Shown: positions 58,887 through 64,000 of the stretch, one piece after another
How the letters are laid out: each line of letters begins with the position of its first letter
Position numbering within the stretch: the first letter of the stretch is position 1
Source of the DNA: Oscillospiraceae bacterium
GTDB taxonomy: Bacteria > Bacillota > Clostridia > Oscillospirales > Oscillospiraceae
Length of the DNA stretch: 64,000 nucleotides
NCBI GenBank assembly: GCA_017406005.1
Contig: JAFQZI010000173.1
Location: 47,624 to 111,623, forward strand
Direction of reading: 5' to 3'
The notes under the pieces: generated by a model
The model's input: the letters and a program-made list of their open reading frames with translations, nothing else
What the model was told of the DNA's origin: nothing
Database searches by the model: none
Program-made: the position numbers and the translations under genes

Positions 58887-58979
58887 CACTTAAGTAAGCG
58901 GGAGGAGGTTCCGCCCATAGATCTTGGGGTCTCGGAGAAGAAAAATAAAAATTCAAACAAAAAATCGTAAATTTTCTGA

Positions 58980-59029
58980 TTGACGTTTTTTTTGTGAAGT
59001 GGTTTTATATTAGACAAGGACTGATGTCC
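58980..59029 (+). promoter_or_regulatory. Promoter and GGAC-N4-GTCC operator of the second sugar operon
   Basis: TTGACG (58980-58985), a T tract, a weak TTTTAT -10 (59003-59008), and the palindrome GGACTGATGTCC at 59018-59029, starting 38 bases after the first base of the -35, as in the first operon. Confidence 0.65.
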
Positions 59030-59057
59030 AAATTATACTGTTGAAAGGAACAAAACC

Positions 59058-60176
59058 ATGAGAAAAATTCTGGCACTCGCTCTCGCACTGGCTATGATCC
59101 TGAGCCTCGGCATCACAGCCCATGCAGACGACAAGATCAAAATCGGCATTTCCATCTGGAGCTCCACTGACACCCTCGGCAGTGAATGCAAGCGCATCAT
59201 CGATGCAGCCGCCGAAACCCTCGGCGTAGAGACCCAGTGGGTCGACCAGGCTCACATCTCCGAGCAGGTCACCGCTTCCGCAGAAACCCTCGCTCTGGCT
59301 GACTGCGACGGTATCATCATCTGCAACTCCGCTTCTGCAGAGATGGGCTCCGTCATCAAGACCTGCGATGAGAACGAAGTTTATGTCGCACAGTTCTTCC
59401 GTGTCATTGATCCGGATGCAAACCCGGATGAATACAAGCAGGCATGTGAATCCCCCTACTATGTAGGCGCAGTTCATGAATCCGAATTTGACAACGGCAA
59501 GACCCTCGTCACAATCCTCGGCGAAAAGGGCTGCCGCAAGATCGGTCTTGAAGGCTGGGAGCCGGGCGACGCTACCTTCCTCGGCCGCTGGTCCGGTTAT
59601 CAGGCCGGCGTTGAAGAGTGGAACGCCGCACATCCCGATGACACCATCACGCTTCTCGAGCCGCAGTACGGCCGCACCACGACCGACACCGGCCGTGCAA
59701 CCGCAGAAGCCATCATCCAGGCAAATCCTGACATCGACGCCCTCATCGTTGCAGGCGGCGGCGGTGACACCCTCCTCGGTGCAATCGCAGGCATTGAAGC
59801 TCTCGGCCTGACCGGCAAGATCGCTGTTGTCTCCACCGACTTCCTGCCTGACCTCGACGTCAAACTCGAGACCGGCGCAATGGCAGCCGAGTCCGGCGGA
59901 CACTATGCCGACCCGTTCTTCGCTTTCCTGCTTGTTTACAACGCAATCAAGGGCAACTATGAAGTTCCGACCGACGGCTTCTACAACATGGTCTTCCCGT
60001 ACATGTTTGTCGCTTCTCCCGAAGACTATGCCGCCTACGGCCAGTACTTCACCGGCACCGAGCTGCCGTACTACTCCGATGAGATCGCGGCTCTGGCTGC
60101 TCTGAGCTATGACGATCTGGCTGCGGCATGCGCTGAGCTGTCCGTTGCTGACGTTGTGGCACGTCACGCCGGCTGA
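59058..60176 (+). CDS. Sugar ABC transporter substrate-binding protein
   Basis: A 372-aa exported periplasmic-binding-type I protein. Signal peptide MRKILALALALAMILSLGIT with AHA cleavage. Core IKIGISIWSSTDTLGSECKR, LADCDGIIICNSAS and ALIVAGGGGDTLLGAI. It belongs to the ribose-class binding-protein fold but is only distantly related to the YtfQ-type proteins nearby, so a different sugar is likely. First gene of the plus-strand importer operon. Confidence 0.85.
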   Translation: MRKILALALALAMILSLGITAHADDKIKIGISIWSSTDTLGSECKRIIDAAAETLGVETQWVDQAHISEQVTASAETLALADCDGIIICNSASAEMGSVIKTCDENEVYVAQFFRVIDPDANPDEYKQACESPYYVGAVHESEFDNGKTLVTILGEKGCRKIGLEGWEPGDATFLGRWSGYQAGVEEWNAAHPDDTITLLEPQYGRTTTDTGRATAEAIIQANPDIDALIVAGGGGDTLLGAIAGIEALGLTGKIAVVSTDFLPDLDVKLETGAMAAESGGHYADPFFAFLLVYNAIKGNYEVPTDGFYNMVFPYMFVASPEDYAAYGQYFTGTELPYYSDEIAALAALSYDDLAAACAELSVADVVARHAG

Positions 60177-60198
60177 TTTCCTTTCAGACACTGGGAGT

Positions 60199-60229
60199 GC
60201 GGGTTATCCTTAACCCGCCTCCTTTTTTT
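60199..60229 (+). terminator. Attenuator/terminator after the second binding-protein gene
   Basis: GCGGGTTA TCC TAACCCGC hairpin (60199-60218), then a seven-T run (60223-60229). Mirrors the attenuator in the first operon. Confidence 0.75.
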
Positions 60230-60249
60230 CAATGACAGGGAGCAAACAC

Positions 60250-61200
60250 ATGACGAATCAACTTTCGAAGCTCAAAAGCAGCAGATACTACGGCCTTGTC
60301 CTTCTCGGAGCAATGCTGCTGTTTTTTTATGGGGTCTTTAAGATCCTGACCCCGGGAAATTTCGGTTCCCTCAGCAACCTTTATACCTATCTGCAGTCCT
60401 CCATCATCTATTCCGTCGGCGGCTGTGGTCTGTATTTTATTGTGGTGATGGGGCTGTTTGACTTTGCGGTCGGCTCCAACATTGTGCTTTCCTCTATTGT
60501 GGGTGTTATTCTCTCCAAGCATTACGGCTATGCGGGCTTTATCATCGGCTGCCTGGGCTGCGGCACACTGATCGGATTCCTGATCGGCATGCTGTACAAC
60601 CATCTCAATGTGCCGTCGATGATCGTCACGGTCGGCCTGATGCTGATTTTTGAAAGCCTGGCTGTGTTTGTGGCAGGCGGCGTCAAGCAGACGCTCGATG
60701 AGAATCTCCGCTTCTTCTCCGGCGCTCCGGGCAATATCATTCTCGCCCTGCTGGCTTTCGTGCTGATGTATTTTATCCTGAACTACACAAAAATCGGCAC
60801 TTACTGCAACGCTATCGGCAGCAATGAGTTCACGGCGAAGAACATGGGCATCAACGTAAAGAAATACAAGCTGATCGGCTTCATGCTTCTGCACTTTTTC
60901 GTGGGTATCATGGCAATCCTGACGGTCTCCTACGGGACGACGATGACGGCTCTCACTGGCATGAGCACCATGAGCCGGAACTTCCAGCCTTTGATGGGAA
61001 CCTTCTTCGGGGTCGCTTTCCGTAAATATAAAATGCCGATTACGGCGATCATCGTCGGTGAGTTCATCATTGCCATCATCTTCAACGGCTTTGTTGCACT
61101 CGGTGCCCCGACGACGATCCAGAACGTCGTCACCGGCGGAGCACTGCTCGCCATCGTCTCCCTGACCGCCCGCGGCGGCAAGGGCAGCGTTGTGAAATGA
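60250..61200 (+). CDS. Sugar ABC transporter permease
   Basis: A 316-aa membrane protein with eight or more hydrophobic segments. IVVMGLFDFAVGSNIVLSSI is the DLS-type family motif in a divergent form (FDFAVG for the usual DLSVG), and AIGSNEFTAKNMGINVKKYK is the coupling segment. ATG at 60250 follows AGGGAG by 7 bases. Partner of the permease at 62723. Confidence 0.87.
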   Translation: MTNQLSKLKSSRYYGLVLLGAMLLFFYGVFKILTPGNFGSLSNLYTYLQSSIIYSVGGCGLYFIVVMGLFDFAVGSNIVLSSIVGVILSKHYGYAGFIIGCLGCGTLIGFLIGMLYNHLNVPSMIVTVGLMLIFESLAVFVAGGVKQTLDENLRFFSGAPGNIILALLAFVLMYFILNYTKIGTYCNAIGSNEFTAKNMGINVKKYKLIGFMLLHFFVGIMAILTVSYGTTMTALTGMSTMSRNFQPLMGTFFGVAFRKYKMPITAIIVGEFIIAIIFNGFVALGAPTTIQNVVTGGALLAIVSLTARGGKGSVVK

Positions 61201-61209
61201 GGTGCCGGA

Positions 61210-62709
61210 ATGAATAAAAAGACACTTCTTGTTGCCGAACATATCGACAAGCGATTCGGCATCACACACGCTGTCAACGATGTATCCCTCACCATCGACG
61301 CCGGGGAAATCCGCGGCCTTATCGGAGAAAACGGATCGGGGAAGAGCACATTTTCCCAGATGCTGTGCGGGATCTACACGATCGGCGGAGGAACTTTTAC
61401 CCTTGACGGGAAAGAGCTGCACATCCGCAACCAGGTGGAAGCGAATAATGCGGGCGTCGCCATCATTGTGCAGGAGATGGGTACGCTCTCCGGCCTGACG
61501 GTTGCGGAGAATATCTTCCTCGGGCATGAGGAGCCCTTTATGCACTACGGCATCAAGGACACCCGCGCCATGAACCGGGCTGCGCAGAAGCTTCTGGATG
61601 AATACGGCTTCGGCCGCATCAAGGCCGGGGATATGATCGAACTGTACAACTTTGAAGACCGCAAGCTGGTGGAGATCGTCAAGGCTACTTATATGAAGCC
61701 GAAAATCCTTGTCATCGACGAGACGACCACTGCCCTCTCCCAGAACGGGCGTCTGGAACTCTATAAAATCATGGATGCCATCCGTGCCGACGGGAGAACG
61801 GTTATCTTCATCAGCCATGACCTCGGAGAGGTTCTGGCGCACACGGACACGGTTTCCGTACTGCGTGACGGTGAATACATCGGTACCGTGCAGTCCGCGG
61901 AAACCACCGAAGATGACCTCAAACGCCTGATGGTCGGCAGAGAGATCGGCTCGGCCTATTACAGGACGGATTACGGCGAGCCGGTTTCCGATGAGGTCGT
62001 GCTGAAGGTGGAGAATGTGAGCGTACCCGGAGAGATCAGCCAGATCAGCTTTGATCTGCACCGCGGTGAAATCCTTGGCTTCGGCGGGCTTTCCGAATGC
62101 GGCATGCACGAAGTCGGCAAGGCGATCTTCGGCGCGTCCTGGGACAGAACCGGCAGCGTCACCCTGGCAGACGGAACTGCAATCAACAGCATCCCGACGG
62201 CAATCAGCCATTCCATCGCCTATGCCTCGAAGGACCGTGACAACGAATCCATCATTGTCAATGAATCCATCCGGAACAATATCGTGCTTCCGTCGATCGA
62301 TGACCTTGCCAGCCATGGCCTGCTCAGCGGGAAGAAACTGACACGTTTTGCCGAGAAGCACGCAGCGGAAATGCAGACGAAGATGCAGAATGTGCACCAG
62401 TTTGTCTCCGACCTGTCCGGCGGAAACAAGCAGAAGGTTGTTCTGGCGCGCTGGATCGGCAAAGGAAGCGACATCCTCGTGCTTGACTCCCCGACGCGCG
62501 GCATCGACGTCAAGGTCAAGCAGGCAATTTATGCGCTGATGTCGGAACTGAAAAAAGAAGGAAAATCCATCATCATGATCTCGGAAGAGATTCCGGAGCT
62601 CCTCGGCATGGCAGATCGGATTATCGTCATGAAGGACGGCAAAATCAACGGGGAATTTACCCGTGACCGCGCCCTGAGTGAAGAAGATCTGATCGCGAAA
62701 ATGGTTTAA
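61210..62709 (+). CDS. Sugar ABC transporter ATP-binding protein with asymmetric NBDs
   Basis: A 499-aa tandem ATPase. NBD1 has an intact Walker A (GENGSGKST, 39-47) and Walker B with Asp170-Glu171 (ILVIDETTTAL), but no LSGG (LYNFEDRKLVEI at 145-156). NBD2 has a degenerate Walker A (GFGGLSECG, 290-298), an intact LSGGN (403-407) and a Walker B in which the catalytic Glu is Ser (LDSPTRGID, Ser427). Thus only one composite ATP site looks competent, as in many sugar importers but carried further here. Confidence 0.9.
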   Translation: MNKKTLLVAEHIDKRFGITHAVNDVSLTIDAGEIRGLIGENGSGKSTFSQMLCGIYTIGGGTFTLDGKELHIRNQVEANNAGVAIIVQEMGTLSGLTVAENIFLGHEEPFMHYGIKDTRAMNRAAQKLLDEYGFGRIKAGDMIELYNFEDRKLVEIVKATYMKPKILVIDETTTALSQNGRLELYKIMDAIRADGRTVIFISHDLGEVLAHTDTVSVLRDGEYIGTVQSAETTEDDLKRLMVGREIGSAYYRTDYGEPVSDEVVLKVENVSVPGEISQISFDLHRGEILGFGGLSECGMHEVGKAIFGASWDRTGSVTLADGTAINSIPTAISHSIAYASKDRDNESIIVNESIRNNIVLPSIDDLASHGLLSGKKLTRFAEKHAAEMQTKMQNVHQFVSDLSGGNKQKVVLARWIGKGSDILVLDSPTRGIDVKVKQAIYALMSELKKEGKSIIMISEEIPELLGMADRIIVMKDGKINGEFTRDRALSEEDLIAKMV

Positions 62710-62722
62710 GGAGGCGATGAAG

Positions 62723-63694
62723 ATGCAGAAAACGATCAACAAAGAGCAGGAACCCTCCAGGCTCCGCACGTTTCTCGGCAGTGACACCTTCAAAGGTCTG
62801 CTGCCCTTCATCGGCCTTGTCGTCATCATCGTGGTCATGAACATCCTGACGCAGGGCAAGATCCTGACGCCGAAACGCCTCAGGCTGCTGCTGTCGCAGG
62901 TCTATTATCCGATGATTGTGGCAACAGGCGTCTTCTTCGTGATGACGCTCGGCTCCATTGATTTTACGGAAGGCTCCACGCTGGGGCTTGCATCCATCGT
63001 CATCAGCAAGCTCTCTTTCTACAGCATTCCGCTGGCAATTCTCGGAGGCATCCTGACGGGGGCTGCTATCGGTGCGATCAACGGGTTTTTCCATGTAAAA
63101 TTCAAGCTGCAGAGCTTTATCATCACCATCTGCACCATGTATCTGTTCCGCGGTGTCTGCGCCTATCTGACAACGGAAACCGCCGTTCCGGCAAGTGCCG
63201 GGATCAAGGCGCTGGACCAGAACTGGCTGAAAATCACCATCACGGTGGCCGTCCTGGCCGTCGCCTACTTCCTGTTCCGCTTTACGCGCATCGGCAACGA
63301 CGTCAAAGCCGTCGGCTCCGGCGAAACGGCGGCAAGGTTTTCCGGCGTGAAAACGGACCGTGTAAAATTCCTGGCGTTTGTCGCGGCGGGTTCCCTGACC
63401 GGGCTTGCGGCCTTCGTCAACGTGATCAAGGTCGGCTCGATCACTTCCACAGCCGGCAACCAGCTGGAAACGCAGATCCTGATTTCTCTGGTGCTCGGCG
63501 GCCTCCCGATTACCGGCGGCGCCAAGGTGCGCTTTTCCAACATCATCGTCGGCACATTAATGTACACCGTGCTGAACAACGGCCTTGTCATGCTGGGGTT
63601 TGAATCCCAGACCCAGCAGCTGATCAAGGGCATTATCTTCCTCCTGTTTGTAGCACTCACCATTGACAGAAAAGCGCTGAAAGTTATAAAATAA
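62723..63694 (+). CDS. Sugar ABC transporter permease
   Basis: A 323-aa permease: VFFVMTLGSIDFTEGSTLGL (family motif, with IDFTEG in place of IDLSVG), FHVKFKLQSFIITICTMYLF, and AVGSGETAARFSGVKTDRVK as coupling segment. ATG at 62723 is 8 bases after AAGGAGG; an ATG 6 bases upstream is too close to it. Last gene of the operon before a terminator. Confidence 0.87.
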   Translation: MQKTINKEQEPSRLRTFLGSDTFKGLLPFIGLVVIIVVMNILTQGKILTPKRLRLLLSQVYYPMIVATGVFFVMTLGSIDFTEGSTLGLASIVISKLSFYSIPLAILGGILTGAAIGAINGFFHVKFKLQSFIITICTMYLFRGVCAYLTTETAVPASAGIKALDQNWLKITITVAVLAVAYFLFRFTRIGNDVKAVGSGETAARFSGVKTDRVKFLAFVAAGSLTGLAAFVNVIKVGSITSTAGNQLETQILISLVLGGLPITGGAKVRFSNIIVGTLMYTVLNNGLVMLGFESQTQQLIKGIIFLLFVALTIDRKALKVIK

Positions 63695-63736
63695 AAACAT
63701 CCCGACCCTGAAGGGAGCTATAACAACTTACTGAAA

Positions 63737-63770
63737 AAGCCGCTGAGGGTCCGCCCCCAGCGGCTTCTTT
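63737..63770 (+). terminator. Terminator of the second sugar operon
   Basis: AAGCCGCTG ... CAGCGGCTT hairpin (63737-63766) with an inner GGG/CCC pair, followed by CTTT. Confidence 0.75.
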
Positions 63771-63772
63771 GA

Positions 63773-64000
<228 letters not shown>

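Noticed and set aside
60229-62859. An 876-codon open frame on the minus strand antisense to the ABC permease and ATPase genes
   Set aside because: It mirrors well-conserved transporter genes, has no recognisable domain and no ribosome site; long antisense frames are common in GC-rich coding DNA.

Overview
The window is a chromosomal segment of a Gram-positive anaerobe of the class Clostridia (Bacillota), probably a gut commensal. This is inferred from gene content: an infC-rpmI-rplT operon, anaerobic-type cobalamin genes, YesM/YesN two-component regulation of sugar ABC transporters, signal-peptide secreted repeat proteins, strong GGAGG ribosome sites and consensus TTGACA/TATAAT promoters. Species cannot be named from the sequence alone.

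Layout. (1) 1-5.0 kb: six minus-strand cobalamin genes in translationally coupled order cbiF, cbiET, cbiA, cobT, cobU, cobS (cobS runs off the left edge). (2) 5.0-10.1 kb: murC on minus; cca, a family-4 type uracil-DNA glycosylase and an SAH/MTA-deaminase-like amidohydrolase on plus; a small zincin-like protein on minus. (3) 10.28-12.65 kb: a 2.35-kb integrative element between 22-bp direct repeats of the 3' end of a tRNA-Gln gene. It carries a tyrosine integrase, a lipoprotein and a SUKH-like remnant. (4) 12.6-17.5 kb: tRNA-Gln, rplT, rpmI and infC (with an ATC start), then divergently a GT-C type membrane glycosyltransferase and a UGM-like flavoprotein.

(5) 17.5-43.8 kb: a minus-strand podovirus-like prophage remnant. 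In transcription order it has a Zn-ribbon protein, a 642-aa tail-type protein, a probable small terminase, a large terminase broken by one in-frame TGA, a 70-aa membrane protein, portal, scaffold, capsid, connector, endolysin, a coiled-coil membrane protein, a holin-like protein, a 382-aa virion-type protein and a GIY-YIG nuclease. It has been heavily invaded. Plus-strand cassettes encode secreted proteins: a 1316-aa mosaic adhesin and three paralogues with N-x-G-T-V repeats. Two toxin-antitoxin pairs are each followed by the same ~95-bp tail. An AbrB-type regulator with a membrane amidohydrolase sits between the terminase and the portal. Several phage genes carry short palindromic repeats inserted in frame, a situation resembling the protein-coding palindromic elements of Rickettsia.

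(6) 43.9-48.8 kb: a DUF4143-type AAA ATPase with four repeated promoter boxes, then a divergent pair made of a large ImmA/IrrE-type metallopeptidase fused to an HTH domain and an S24 (CI/LexA-like) repressor whose leader can fold as a pseudoknot. (7) 48.8-64 kb: sugar uptake. A minus operon encodes binding protein, ATPase, two permeases and an FGGY kinase (galactofuranose YtfQRT-YjfF type). A second minus operon encodes response regulator, histidine kinase and a lipoprotein paralogue of the binding protein (a three-component sugar sensor). A plus operon encodes a second complete ABC importer, followed by the start of a GH13 glucosidase. The two ABC operons share a promoter layout with a GGAC-N4-GTCC palindrome at exactly the same distance from the -35 box, which suggests one regulator controls both.
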